The notes under the pieces: generated by a model
What the model saw: only the letters and a program-made list of their open reading frames with translations
Told to the model about the DNA's origin: nothing
Database searches by the model: none
In this document: piece after piece, positions 15,721 to 23,643 of the stretch
Numbering within the stretch: position 1 is the first letter of the stretch
How the letters are laid out: each line of letters begins with the position of its first letter
Program-made: the position numbers and the translations under genes
Assembly: GCA_019873645.1 (NCBI GenBank)
Contig: JAIOAX010000025.1
Coordinates: forward strand, 1 to 64,000
Direction: 5' to 3'
DNA: 64,000 nt
Source: Chloroflexota bacterium
GTDB lineage: Bacteria > Chloroflexota > Anaerolineae > B4-G1 > SLSP01

Positions 15721-17394
15721 ATGAACAAACAATATTTTAGGCGACTATTGGCTTTGTGGGGGATCGCGGCGCTTCTGGGCCTGGCTTTGCGTGTACCGGT
15801 TTATGCGCAGAACTACAGCTTCGCCGTGCCGGAGCTGCGGATGCAAGTTTTCGTCCAGCCGGATAGCTCCGCGAAGATCGTTTACGACATCACTTTTGAG
15901 AATTACGGCAGTCCCATAGACGTTGTGGACATCGGGACGCCGCATAGCCGCTACAACATCGGCAATATGAGCGCCTCGATTGACGGCGTAGCCCTGACCG
16001 ACATCCGCAAGTCCGAGTACGTCAATCCCGGCGTGGAAGTGCATTTGGGCAGTAGGGCCATTCCCACAGGCGGGAAAGGCACGCTGCATTTCGAGATGAC
16101 GATGCCGGAGATGATCTTCACCGACACGACGAACAAAGAGAACGCCTCCTTGCAGATCACGCCAACGTGGTTCGATAGCAGTTTGGTGCGCGGCACGGGG
16201 ACGATCCAGCCCCCCATCACCATGCTTGAAGGCATTCAGCTTGACGAGGTGCTCTATCAAGATGTGCCGTTCAGCGACAAAGGCACCGAGAACGGGCGCG
16301 TCGTGACCGTTTGGCGCTTTGAGAATGTGGCGCCGACGCAAGCCTACCGTGTGGGGGTCTCTTTCCCACAACGCGGCCTTACCGGCATTGCCAAAGTGAC
16401 CGCCTGGGACCTCTTCTGGCGCTGGGCCGGGCAGTTCGTAGGAGCGATCGGCTTTTGTTTGCCGTTTATCTTCCCGGTTTTCTTTATCTGGATGGTGATC
16501 CGTGGCATCGTTAAAGCCAGCAAACCCAATTACTTGCCGCCGATTGCGCAGGTGGAGGGCGGGGGCATCAAGCGCGGATTGACGGCGCCCGAAGCTGCCG
16601 TCATCCTGGAAGTACCGCTGAACAAGGTGCTGGCATTGGTCATCTTCGGCATGCTCGAAAAGGGGCTGGTACGGCAGGTGAAGGATGATCCCCTGACAGT
16701 CGAGGTCGTCGAAGATTACCGCACCGACCTGAAGGATGCCGATGCACGCGCGCAGTACCGTCGTTCCGTCGCCCAAAAGCTGGGGACGGTGATCCACAAC
16801 TACGAAGACGCTTTCCTGGACGTGATTCAGGCCCATCCCGGCAAACCGGTGAAGCAACTCGACGTGGTCAAACCGATGCAGAAGCTGGTGGAGATCGCCG
16901 CTGCCAAAATGCAGGGCTTCGATCTTTCGGACACCCAGGATTACTACCGTCGCGTTATCGAACGGGCCATGCAGCAGGCCGCCGCTCTGGGCGACATTCA
17001 GCAGCGCGAGCAATATCTCGACCAATATGGACCGTGGGTGATGCTGGATAGGGATTACCGCTCGGTGATGACCGTCGGCAGTTACAACTACTGGCCGCGG
17101 TGGGCGCGGCAAACGGCGCATCCCGCTGCGGCAACCGGTGGCGCGGCGGGTGCGGCCGGCGCTGCCGGTGGGCGTCCCACCCCGAAATTCGGCGATGTCG
17201 CGGCTTCCTTCGCGGGTTGGGCGGAAACCACCATGGGCGGGATGGCAGCGGCAATCATGCCCACAGCCTTGCAAAAACCTGCGCCGGTCAGTACGTCGTC
17301 GTCCTCACGGAGCGGCGGCGGTTTCCGTAGCAGTTGTGCGTGTGCCTGCGCCGGCTGCGCGTGTGCGTGTGCGTGTGCGGGGGGAGGACGGTAG
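15721..17394 (+). CDS. DUF2207-like membrane protein with Cys/Ala-rich C-terminal tail (copy 1)
   Basis: A 557-aa membrane protein. ATG 15721 follows GGAGAG and begins a signal peptide cut near VYA-QN. Residues ~30-230 form an extracytoplasmic beta-rich domain; one hydrophobic segment (FCLPFIFPVFFIWMVIRGIV) crosses the membrane; the cytoplasmic part has a winged-helix-like LTAPEAAVILEVPLNKVLAL as in DUF2207 proteins. The last 19 residues, CACACAGCACACACAGGGR (539-557), hold seven Cys alternating with Ala. A second gene downstream has the same tail. On this topology the tail would be in the cytoplasm, reachable by the upstream radical SAM protein. DUF2207 proteins usually end in plain Gly-rich sequence, so the tail is unusual. 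Function unknown. Confidence 0.85.
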   Translation: MNKQYFRRLLALWGIAALLGLALRVPVYAQNYSFAVPELRMQVFVQPDSSAKIVYDITFENYGSPIDVVDIGTPHSRYNIGNMSASIDGVALTDIRKSEYVNPGVEVHLGSRAIPTGGKGTLHFEMTMPEMIFTDTTNKENASLQITPTWFDSSLVRGTGTIQPPITMLEGIQLDEVLYQDVPFSDKGTENGRVVTVWRFENVAPTQAYRVGVSFPQRGLTGIAKVTAWDLFWRWAGQFVGAIGFCLPFIFPVFFIWMVIRGIVKASKPNYLPPIAQVEGGGIKRGLTAPEAAVILEVPLNKVLALVIFGMLEKGLVRQVKDDPLTVEVVEDYRTDLKDADARAQYRRSVAQKLGTVIHNYEDAFLDVIQAHPGKPVKQLDVVKPMQKLVEIAAAKMQGFDLSDTQDYYRRVIERAMQQAAALGDIQQREQYLDQYGPWVMLDRDYRSVMTVGSYNYWPRWARQTAHPAAATGGAAGAAGAAGGRPTPKFGDVAASFAGWAETTMGGMAAAIMPTALQKPAPVSTSSSSRSGGGFRSSCACACAGCACACACAGGGR

Positions 17395-17480
17395 CGATTA
17401 GCTTTCAGCGATCAGCGATCAGCTATCAGCTTTCAGCAATCAAAGAACGAAAAAGCTGATAGCTGATGGCTGATAACTCA
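17395..17480. repeat. Heptamer array (AGCGATC / AGCTATC / AGCTTTC)
   Basis: Starts with the stop codon of the first Cys-tail gene and continues as cgatcagcgatcagctatc-type units to the spacer before the second. A matching array follows the second Cys-tail gene, so the duplicated genes carry the same 3' flank. Confidence 0.8.
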
Positions 17481-17500
17481 CTGCATAGAGGTAGGATGCG

Positions 17501-19348
17501 ATGAAACATAAACATATCGTGCGGGTCTTGGCTCTCGTGACATTGATGATGTTGTCGATGGCTGCCGCCGGGCCGGCGCTGGCGCAGAGTTACAGCTTTG
17601 CCGTGCCGGATTTGAAGATGCAGGTCTATGTGCAGCCGGATGCTTCGGTGAAAATCGTCTATGACATCACTTTTGCCAACTACGGCAGCGCGATTGACGT
17701 GGTGGATATCGGCATGCCGCACAGCCATTACGACATCAGCACGATGCGCGCTTCCGTCAACGGCGTCAACCTGCGCGACATCCGCAAATCCGAATATGTC
17801 AACCCTGGCGTCGAAGTGCACCTGGATACTCAGGCAATTCCGCGCGGAGCACAGGGGATACTGCATTTCGAGTTCACGATGCCCGATCTGGTGTTTCAGG
17901 ATACGACCAAGAAAGACCATGCCTCTCTGCAAATCACGCCGACCTGGTTCGACAGTGACTTTGTACGCGGTACGTCGAACATCCAGATTGCGATTTACAT
18001 GCTGGAAGGCATCCAGCCGGACGAAATGCTGTACCAGGATGTGCCCTTCACCAACAAAGTGCTCTATCAGGGACGCGCCGTCGCGGTGTGGCAGTGGCCG
18101 CAAGGCAGCGCGACGAAGGCCTATCGCGTCGGCGTCTCCTTCCCGCAGCGCGGGATGACGCGCGTGGTCAAGATGTCGCTCATCCAGTTGACGAACAAGT
18201 GGCTGAAGGACAATCCGGGGACGCATTTTACCATCGGCTTTGTCGCTGTCGTGCTGTTCGCTTTCCTTTTCTTCCGCTTCTCGGGCGGCACCGGCATTTC
18301 GGTTTTTGTGATCTTCACCATCGTCCTGGTGATTCTCTTTGTCAACATCCCCTTTATGACTTTGCTGGCGCCGGTGGGAATCGTCCCGCTCATCATCCTC
18401 AACGAAAGTTCGCTCAAGAAAAAGCGGCACACTTATCTGCCCGCTATTGCCCAGGTGGAAGGCGGCGGCATCAAACGCGGCCTGACGGCCCCCGAAGCGG
18501 CCGTCTTGCTCGAAATGCCGCTGAATAAAGTGCTCACGCTGGTCATCTTCGGCCTGCTCGAAAAGGGCATTGTGGAGGTGGTCAAAGACAATCCCCTGAC
18601 GGTGGCCGTCACCAAAGACTTTCAGGTGCTCAACCGGGCGCATCTGACCAGCGATAAGGAACGCCGCGACTATCGCCGCCAGGTGGCGCAGGCCAAGGGG
18701 ACGATCATTCACAACTACGAAGACGGCTACCTGACCTTGCTGGAGCGTCACGCCGGCAAACCTGTGCGCGACATTGACTTCAGCAAACCCACCGAGGCGC
18801 TCATCCAGTCCACGGCTATGAAAATGAAAAACTTCGACCTTTCGGACACGCAAGAATACTATCGGCGCGTGATTGATCGGGCGATGGCGCAGGCATCCGC
18901 GTTGGGTGAAATCGAGGCCCGCGAGAAGTATCTGGACAAATACTTGCCCTGGGTGATGCTGAACGACAACTATCCTACCGTGCTCACGCATCGCGGCTAC
19001 AACTATTGGCCGATATGGGCGCGCAGCTCGCGGCCTATCGGCGGCGTCAGTTCGTCGGCGCGGCCCAGCGCCCCGTCCATCGGTGGGCGCACGCGGGCGG
19101 GCGATGTGGCGGGGTCGTTTGCGGGTTGGGCCGAATCCACGATGGGCGGTTTGGCGGCGACAATTATGCCTGGTTCACTCAATATCCCCGGCGCGAAGGG
19201 CGGCTTCATTGACCTGAGCGGTGCGGACAAGGTCACGGGCGACATCTTCACAGCGCTGGCAAAGTCCAGCGGCAGCGGCGGCGGTGGGGGAGGCTGTGCC
19301 TGTGCCGGGTGTGCCTGTGCGTGCGCTTGTGCGGGTGGGGGGAGATAG
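17501..19348 (+). CDS. DUF2207-like membrane protein with Cys/Ala-rich C-terminal tail (copy 2)
   Basis: A 615-aa tandem paralog of the preceding gene, with a signal peptide (cut near ALA-QS), the same extracellular domain (YSFAVPDLKMQVYVQPDASV), two or three transmembrane segments in the middle (IGFVAVVLFAFLFFRF, then a long hydrophobic stretch up to about residue 305), the same YLPAIAQVEGGGIKRGLTAP cytoplasmic domain, and the tail CACAGCACACACAGGGR (599-615). The tail matches copy 1 although many of its codons differ, so selection on the protein is likely. The Gly-rich run before the tail is like the ends of other DUF2207 proteins. A role as the substrate of the neighbouring radical SAM pair is inference. 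Confidence 0.85.
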   Translation: MKHKHIVRVLALVTLMMLSMAAAGPALAQSYSFAVPDLKMQVYVQPDASVKIVYDITFANYGSAIDVVDIGMPHSHYDISTMRASVNGVNLRDIRKSEYVNPGVEVHLDTQAIPRGAQGILHFEFTMPDLVFQDTTKKDHASLQITPTWFDSDFVRGTSNIQIAIYMLEGIQPDEMLYQDVPFTNKVLYQGRAVAVWQWPQGSATKAYRVGVSFPQRGMTRVVKMSLIQLTNKWLKDNPGTHFTIGFVAVVLFAFLFFRFSGGTGISVFVIFTIVLVILFVNIPFMTLLAPVGIVPLIILNESSLKKKRHTYLPAIAQVEGGGIKRGLTAPEAAVLLEMPLNKVLTLVIFGLLEKGIVEVVKDNPLTVAVTKDFQVLNRAHLTSDKERRDYRRQVAQAKGTIIHNYEDGYLTLLERHAGKPVRDIDFSKPTEALIQSTAMKMKNFDLSDTQEYYRRVIDRAMAQASALGEIEAREKYLDKYLPWVMLNDNYPTVLTHRGYNYWPIWARSSRPIGGVSSSARPSAPSIGGRTRAGDVAGSFAGWAESTMGGLAATIMPGSLNIPGAKGGFIDLSGADKVTGDIFTALAKSSGSGGGGGGCACAGCACACACAGGGR

Positions 19349-19450
19349 CGATCAGCGATCAGCAATTAGCAATTAGCTATCAGCTATCAGCTATCAGCTT
19401 TCAGCCGGAAACAATAACGCTGACAGCTGATAGCTGACCGCTGACGGCTA
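19346..19450. repeat. Heptamer array (AGCGATC / AGCTATC / AGCAATT)
   Basis: About a dozen 7-nt units follow the second Cys-tail gene, including its TAG. Same type as 17395-17480, with a second portion (gctgacagctgatagctgacc) in the inverted sense that could pair with the first. Confidence 0.8.
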
Positions 19451-19467
19451 TATAGGAGATTGGCCGA

Positions 19468-20199
19468 TTGGCGACGTATGCTTTACCGGCGCGGGCGTTG
19501 CTGGCGCAACAGGCGGAATGGTTGGCGCCGGCGCGTGGGCGGCTGTTGCGGCAGGTGAGCATCGCGCGGCGCAAGCGTGTGTTGGATTTGGGCGCCGGGT
19601 ATGGGGCGGCAACTGCCGAACTGGTACGGCGTGCCGGCGGGCCGGTTGTGGCGCTGGATCGCGCCATCGTGGCGTTGCAGACAGCCACCGGAGCGTTCGA
19701 TGGAGCCTATTGCGTTGCCGGAGATGCGCTGCGTTTGCCCTTTGCCGACGGGACATTCGACCTGGTCTTCACGCAACTGACGTTACTGTGGGTACATCCG
19801 CTTGCTGCGGCGGTGCGCGAAATCGCGCGGGTGTTGACAAAAGACGGGGCGTTGGTGTCGCTGGAACCCGATTACGGCGGGCTGATCGAATATCCGCCGG
19901 AGATGGCTGCGCGCGAGTTGTGGCTGAACGGACTGGCGCGCGCCGGCGCTGACCCGCGCGTCGGGCGCAAATTGCCGGGGTTGCTCGCAGCACAAGGATT
20001 GCGGGTAAGCGTAGGGTTGTTTGATACCCTCCACCCCCCCGCTGCGGCGCGTTTTGACTTCTTGCGAGATCTGCCGCTCAATGCAGAAGAAATGGCAACA
20101 TTGGCGCGCATTGAGCAACAGGCTTTAGAGCTTCGGAGTCCATGGGCGCAAATTGCCCATCTGCCATTCTTTCTGATCATGGCCGTCAAGGCAGGTTGA
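19468..20199 (+). CDS. Class I SAM-dependent methyltransferase
   Basis: A 243-aa methyltransferase of the UbiE/type-11 kind. Motif I is VLDLGAGYGAATAELVRRAG, motif II ALDRA, then FDLVFTQLTLLWVHPLAAAV, and post-motif LEPDYGG. It starts with TTG at 19468, preceded by AGGAG at 19453. It follows the Cys-tail genes on the same strand and could add a methyl group in the same pathway, but no motif shows its substrate. A metabolite or quinone methyltransferase is equally possible. Confidence 0.88.
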   Translation: MATYALPARALLAQQAEWLAPARGRLLRQVSIARRKRVLDLGAGYGAATAELVRRAGGPVVALDRAIVALQTATGAFDGAYCVAGDALRLPFADGTFDLVFTQLTLLWVHPLAAAVREIARVLTKDGALVSLEPDYGGLIEYPPEMAARELWLNGLARAGADPRVGRKLPGLLAAQGLRVSVGLFDTLHPPAAARFDFLRDLPLNAEEMATLARIEQQALELRSPWAQIAHLPFFLIMAVKAG

Positions 20200-20282
20200 C
20201 ATTTCCCCCCCCAACTATTAAACTAAAGATCATCAGATGATTTGCAGTCTATCATCGGCAATTGTGTATCGGCCCGTTCTCG

Positions 20283-20345
20283 AACCGACTACCAGACTAA
20301 CGACTATCCGACTAAAGACTATCCGACTAACGACTACCAGACTAA
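20283..20345. repeat. Alternating 7/8-nt array (CGACTA / TCCGACTA / CCAGACTA)
   Basis: Eight units such as cgactacc, agactaac, gactatcc run across the spacer upstream of the CvpA-like gene. The rest of the 170-bp spacer shows nothing recognisable. Confidence 0.8.
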
Positions 20346-20369
20346 TTCACGGCAGTCAGGAGGGAAATT

Positions 20370-20933
20370 ATGACCATTTTGGACGGATTTTTAATCTTAA
20401 TCGGGGTCTTTATCATCATTCTTTGTACGATGGAAGGGCTGTTGCGCGCGCTGATCGGGTTGGTGGGTTTCTACATCGCCGTTACGGCCGCCGGCATGGT
20501 CACACTGGCGACGGATGCCCTGCACGACATCGCTATATCTTTGAGTCGTGCGGTTGGTCTTGGCGTGCCCAGTATAACCATCACCGAGACGATTGTGTTT
20601 CTAGGGCTTGCTGTTCCGCTATCTGTCGGCATCTACTTGCTGAGCAAATTGCTTTTCCCTGACACGACGCTGCCTAAACTCCATGCGCTCGACAACATCC
20701 TGGGACTGTTGATCGGCGTCATCCTGGCTACGCTGATCATGGCTGTGCTTTACAACACGTGGGGTGTGATGGTCAGTGTGCGCTGGAACAATCTCCAACT
20801 TTGGTACAACATGAGATATGCTTACCTGGGGGCGTTTTTGCGCCCGTATCTGCATCAGATTTTGGTTTATTATCGGCCCGTCTTTTTCTTATTCGCCTTG
20901 CTTCGCTACCCCCCATTCTTTGCGCCGCAATGA
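20370..20933 (+). CDS. CvpA-family membrane protein
   Basis: A 187-aa inner-membrane protein with four hydrophobic segments in the spacing of CvpA (MTILDGFLILIGVFIIIL; LIGLVGFYIAVTAAGMV; ETIVFLGLAVPLSVGIYLL; LDNILGLLIGVILATLIMAV). The 'DNILGLLIGV' stretch corresponds to the conserved D-(R/N)-x-G-x-x-x-G of the family. The role of CvpA proteins is poorly defined, linked to envelope stress and colicin V production in enterobacteria. A clear RBS (GGAGGG) precedes the ATG. Confidence 0.78.
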   Translation: MTILDGFLILIGVFIIILCTMEGLLRALIGLVGFYIAVTAAGMVTLATDALHDIAISLSRAVGLGVPSITITETIVFLGLAVPLSVGIYLLSKLLFPDTTLPKLHALDNILGLLIGVILATLIMAVLYNTWGVMVSVRWNNLQLWYNMRYAYLGAFLRPYLHQILVYYRPVFFLFALLRYPPFFAPQ

Positions 20934-20959
20934 GATTTTCAGCAAACGAGGAAATGAGA

Positions 20960-21580
20960 ATGTCCACAAGCAAAAACGCGAAAAATACGTGGGTGCTGAT
21001 CCTTTGCGGCGTCGTTGCGTTGCTGTTGACGGTGGGAATCGTTGCGCTGGATAGCCTGAGTGAACCGCTGGATGGCGTGATTCGCGCAGGTGCGCTGTTG
21101 GGATACCTGGCAGTTTTCCTGGCCGCCCTTTCCTCCAATTACATGCGGGAGTTAACGCGCTTTTTCGGACGGTCGTTCATCAAAGTCCATCATCTTGTCT
21201 CGGTGACGGCGTTGATCGCATTGACCATTCATGCCGTCAGTGTAGCCTGGAAACTGGGATCTTTGACGGCTTTTCTGCCGAATTTCTCTTCTGTGCGGCT
21301 GTTCTTTGCCCTCGGCGGCCGGCCGGCGTTCTGGCTGCTTGCCATTACATCGTTGACGGCATTATTCCGCACCGCCATCGGCAAAAACTGGAAGGTGATC
21401 CACTGGCTCAACTACATCGCGTTCGCGCTCGGCACGATTCACGCCCAGATGATCGGGACGAGTTTCGTTCATCCCGGCCTGCGTTTGGTCTCGTGGGTGA
21501 TGCTGGTGCTCTTGCTGGGCGTGTTTGTGGCAAAGCGCACACGCAAACAGCGGGCAGCTACGAAAGCCAAGACGCGGTGA
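20960..21580 (+). CDS. Ferric-reductase-like transmembrane heme protein
   Basis: A 206-aa polytopic membrane protein. Start 20960 is preferred over 20954 because of the spacing from ACGAGGA. It has about six transmembrane helices and histidines in the pattern of b-type heme ferric reductase/YedZ domains: His-His in FIKVHHLVSVTALIALTIHA, and a second pair around VIHWLNYIAFALGTIHAQM. There is no flavin or NAD domain, so it is the membrane electron-transfer part only and would need a partner. It ends the same-strand run started at 9545. Confidence 0.83.
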   Translation: MSTSKNAKNTWVLILCGVVALLLTVGIVALDSLSEPLDGVIRAGALLGYLAVFLAALSSNYMRELTRFFGRSFIKVHHLVSVTALIALTIHAVSVAWKLGSLTAFLPNFSSVRLFFALGGRPAFWLLAITSLTALFRTAIGKNWKVIHWLNYIAFALGTIHAQMIGTSFVHPGLRLVSWVMLVLLLGVFVAKRTRKQRAATKAKTR

Positions 21581-21702
21581 GTTCTGTTAGGTATATTATG
21601 ATGGGGTATGGTATAGTGTAAGCAGAACGAGTTATGGCTAGATGATTTGACGCGCACAGTAGAGCGACCAGGTATCAGGAATTGAGGTCAGGAGATACAG
21701 GA

Positions 21703-21951
21703 ATGGGAATTGCAGTGATCAGTGGTTTCAGGCAAAAGGCAATCGTAGGGGATGGTGGCAAAATTGAAATTATAGCCCCAGACTTGCCGCGCGGTGCGAA
21801 AGTAGAAGTCTTTGTGCTTACGGACGCGGCGGAACAGGATACGACGGAATATCTTCTATCCACGTCGGCCAACCGACAGCATCTACTCAAGGCCATGGAA
21901 GACCTGAATGACCGTGCCCTTTACACATTTGTTAACCCTGACAAGTTATGA
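21703..21951 (+). CDS. Antitoxin of a YoeB-type toxin pair
   Basis: An 82-aa protein beginning MGIAVISGFRQKAIVGDGGK, with a short beta-rich N-terminus and the helical C-terminus expected to wrap the toxin (STSANRQHLLKAMEDLNDRA). The segment 'STSANRQHLLKAME' resembles the toxin-binding end of YefM-like antitoxins. Its TGA overlaps the toxin ATG by 4 nt (21948-21951). AGGAG at 21689 precedes the start. Confidence 0.82.
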   Translation: MGIAVISGFRQKAIVGDGGKIEIIAPDLPRGAKVEVFVLTDAAEQDTTEYLLSTSANRQHLLKAMEDLNDRALYTFVNPDKL

Positions 21952-22205
21952 GAAATATTGCCTTCCTCCCTCAGGCTTTTGCTGATTTCACCCAATGGGC
22001 TTCTGAAGATCGCCAAATTTATACCAAGATCGTTGACCTTATCAAAGATATTCAAAGACAACCTTTTGCAGGCCTGGGGAAACCAGAACCGCTAAAACAT
22101 GAATTGCGCGGCTTATGGTCACGCCGTATTATTCTGGAACATCGGCTGGTGTACAAAGTTACCGAAGAGGAAGTAGTGATTGTCTCCTGTAGATTCCACT
22201 ATTGA
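21948..22205 (+). CDS. Txe/YoeB-family mRNA interferase toxin
   Basis: An 85-aa RelE-superfamily ribosome-dependent endoribonuclease. The family signature is complete: LPQAFADFTQWASEDRQIYTKI at the N-terminus, GKPEPLKHELRGLWSRRI, EHRLVYKVTEEEV, and the C-terminal CRFHY with the catalytic His-Tyr. Length is standard. It faces kptA tail to tail, with only 7 nt between the stop codons. Confidence 0.93.
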   Translation: MRNIAFLPQAFADFTQWASEDRQIYTKIVDLIKDIQRQPFAGLGKPEPLKHELRGLWSRRIILEHRLVYKVTEEEVVIVSCRFHY

Positions 22206-22212
22206 TATTATC

Positions 22213-22776
22213 CTACATAAGCGTAATAAACTCTGTCTGAACGGCCTCGCACAAGTAGATATTCTCCTCTGGATGATAGAAAACTACCCCCGCTGCATGA
22301 GCGCGCGCTGCGTCTATACGCAAGATGACCGGCTCATGCGTATGCCGTAACGCGATACTGCGCGCCATTTCCGGCGTTGTCGCCAGGTGGACGTATTGCC
22401 GCTGCATCGGTCTTAGCCCCTCGCAACGGATGGCTTCCAGGTTCTCCGGCGCAGTCCCGTGATAGAGCACCGCGGGTGGCGCAACCGGCGTGTATGTCGG
22501 GCGGATGACACTGTGACCGTACAATGCCCGGATGCGTTCTCCGACGATCTCGAAACGCTTACGCCCCGGCAGCGCGAGTACCGCTTCGATGTCGGCGCGT
22601 GTGGCCCAGCGGAAGTTCGGCAACCCTTTGAGAATCTTCATCACCGCGTCAAGCTCGGCGTAGCCTTCGGCATCCATAGAGATGGGGAAACGCTCCGGCC
22701 GATGGCGCAGCAGCAGTGCCAGAAAGCGGCTTAACTTGCGTAATCGGGCCTCATAATGGCGATCTTGCATCATCAT
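22213..22776 (-). CDS. kptA: RNA 2'-phosphotransferase (Tpt1/KptA)
   Basis: A 187-aa enzyme that moves an internal RNA 2'-phosphate to NAD+. The N-terminal winged-helix part has LSRFLALLLRHRPERFPISM and the catalytic part shows LYHGTAPENLEAI and RQYVHLATTPEMARSIALRH, with the Arg-His-Arg-Arg set of the family. In eukaryotes this finishes tRNA splicing; in bacteria the natural substrate is unclear. Its ATG overlaps the stop of the TtcA-like gene (ATGA, 22773-22776), so both come from one transcript and the partner is also a tRNA-type enzyme. Confidence 0.94.
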   Translation of the reverse strand: MMMQDRHYEARLRKLSRFLALLLRHRPERFPISMDAEGYAELDAVMKILKGLPNFRWATRADIEAVLALPGRKRFEIVGERIRALYGHSVIRPTYTPVAPPAVLYHGTAPENLEAIRCEGLRPMQRQYVHLATTPEMARSIALRHTHEPVILRIDAARAHAAGVVFYHPEENIYLCEAVQTEFITLM

Positions 22777-23516
22777 ACCTCACTGAACTCCGTTTCATCC
22801 GTTAAATCCGTTGACATAAATTGACTCCGTTGACCTAAACGCCATAGATTAGCGCGGATTTGCGTGCGTTCCTTATCCTTAAAGGTCGCCAGAAAATGCT
22901 CAAGATGAAGGCGTCGGTTGGTCTGTTCGCGCGGACAGGCCAGTTCCGCAGGAAACACCCAACCGCGCGTGCGGGCATAGCGGATGATTTCCTTTTCCGG
23001 TGTACGGATTAAAGGGCGGATTGCCGTTATTCGTCCCCCGAAGAAACTGCGATATGGCTCAAGGGTCTCGATCCGCCCGGCATACAGGATATTCATCAAG
23101 GCCGTGACGGCGGCGTCGTCGGCATGATGTCCTAACGCCACCTTGTTGCATCCCAGATGCGCGGCAGCGAGAAACAACGCCTTGCGCCGGTTCATGGCGC
23201 ATCGAAAACACGCCATCGGCAAAGGTTCATCGTCGGCTACAGCCAAAGGGGCAATGTGGTATTCCACGCCTAGTTCACGGAACCACGGTTCCAGAACAGG
23301 GACCAGGTTGGGCAGGCCCACGTTTGTCCCATCCACATGCACGGCGACCAGGCTATAGGCGCCGGGGAAGTCTATGCCATCACGCAGCACTTCGAGCAGC
23401 ACGCGGCTATCTTTGCCGCCGGAGACGCCTACCGCGATGCGGTCGCCATCCGCGATGAGATTGTACTCGCGCACCGTGCGGTTGACGGATTGCAACAACT
23501 TGCCATCTCTCACCAT
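22773..23516 (-). CDS. TtcA/TilS-family PP-loop ATPase (probable tRNA thiolation enzyme)
   Basis: A 247-aa PP-loop protein. The ATP loop is VGVSGGKDSRVLLE. A CX2C (CFRCAMNRRKAL) and a third Cys (ELACPREQTNRR) match the three cluster ligands of TtcA, which makes 2-thiocytidine at tRNA position 32. ATG 23516 is chosen because it lies about 5 nt after the -10 of the promoter at 23522-23550; a GTG at 23531 is also in frame. The last ~12 residues (FMSTDLTDETEF) are encoded by a TCCGTT-type repeat and are probably an extension. Paired with KptA by a 4-nt overlap. TtcA or a related thiolase fits best. Confidence 0.88.
   Translation of the reverse strand: MVRDGKLLQSVNRTVREYNLIADGDRIAVGVSGGKDSRVLLEVLRDGIDFPGAYSLVAVHVDGTNVGLPNLVPVLEPWFRELGVEYHIAPLAVADDEPLPMACFRCAMNRRKALFLAAAHLGCNKVALGHHADDAAVTALMNILYAGRIETLEPYRSFFGGRITAIRPLIRTPEKEIIRYARTRGWVFPAELACPREQTNRRLHLEHFLATFKDKERTQIRANLWRLGQRSQFMSTDLTDETEFSEV
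22785..22833. repeat. TCCGTT-type spacer repeat forming the end of a coding sequence
   Basis: The text tttcatccgttaaatccgtt on the plus strand recurs at 36160 and in part near 53655. Here it encodes, on the minus strand, the C-terminus of the TtcA-like protein. Confidence 0.75.
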
Positions 23517-23521
23517 ACCTT

Positions 23522-23550
23522 GATTAAACACGAATCATACTTTGTGTCAA
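23522..23550 (-). promoter_or_regulatory. Promoter of the TtcA-like/kptA operon, probably leaderless
   Basis: On the minus strand TTGACA (23550-23545) and TTAATC (23527-23522) are 17 nt apart. The ATG at 23516 begins 5 nt after the -10 hexamer, so the transcript would start at or next to the start codon. No ribosome binding site is needed or seen. Confidence 0.6.
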
Positions 23551-23643
23551 GAAAGACGGCAACATTTTGCCATTCTGAAATTTGACTGTAGAATCATAGA
23601 TGTTACACCACGTTTTGATCCCATATTACAGAAAGGAGAGGTC

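Noticed and set aside
17335-17391. Cys/Ala tail as a mere GT-rich microsatellite
   Set aside because: The same residues are kept in the second paralog with other codons, so a protein-level explanation is better.
15745-18991. Long minus-strand frames opposite the two Cys-tail genes
   Set aside because: Both (about 509 and 521 codons) mirror the paralogous coding strands and have no start signals or recognisable motifs.
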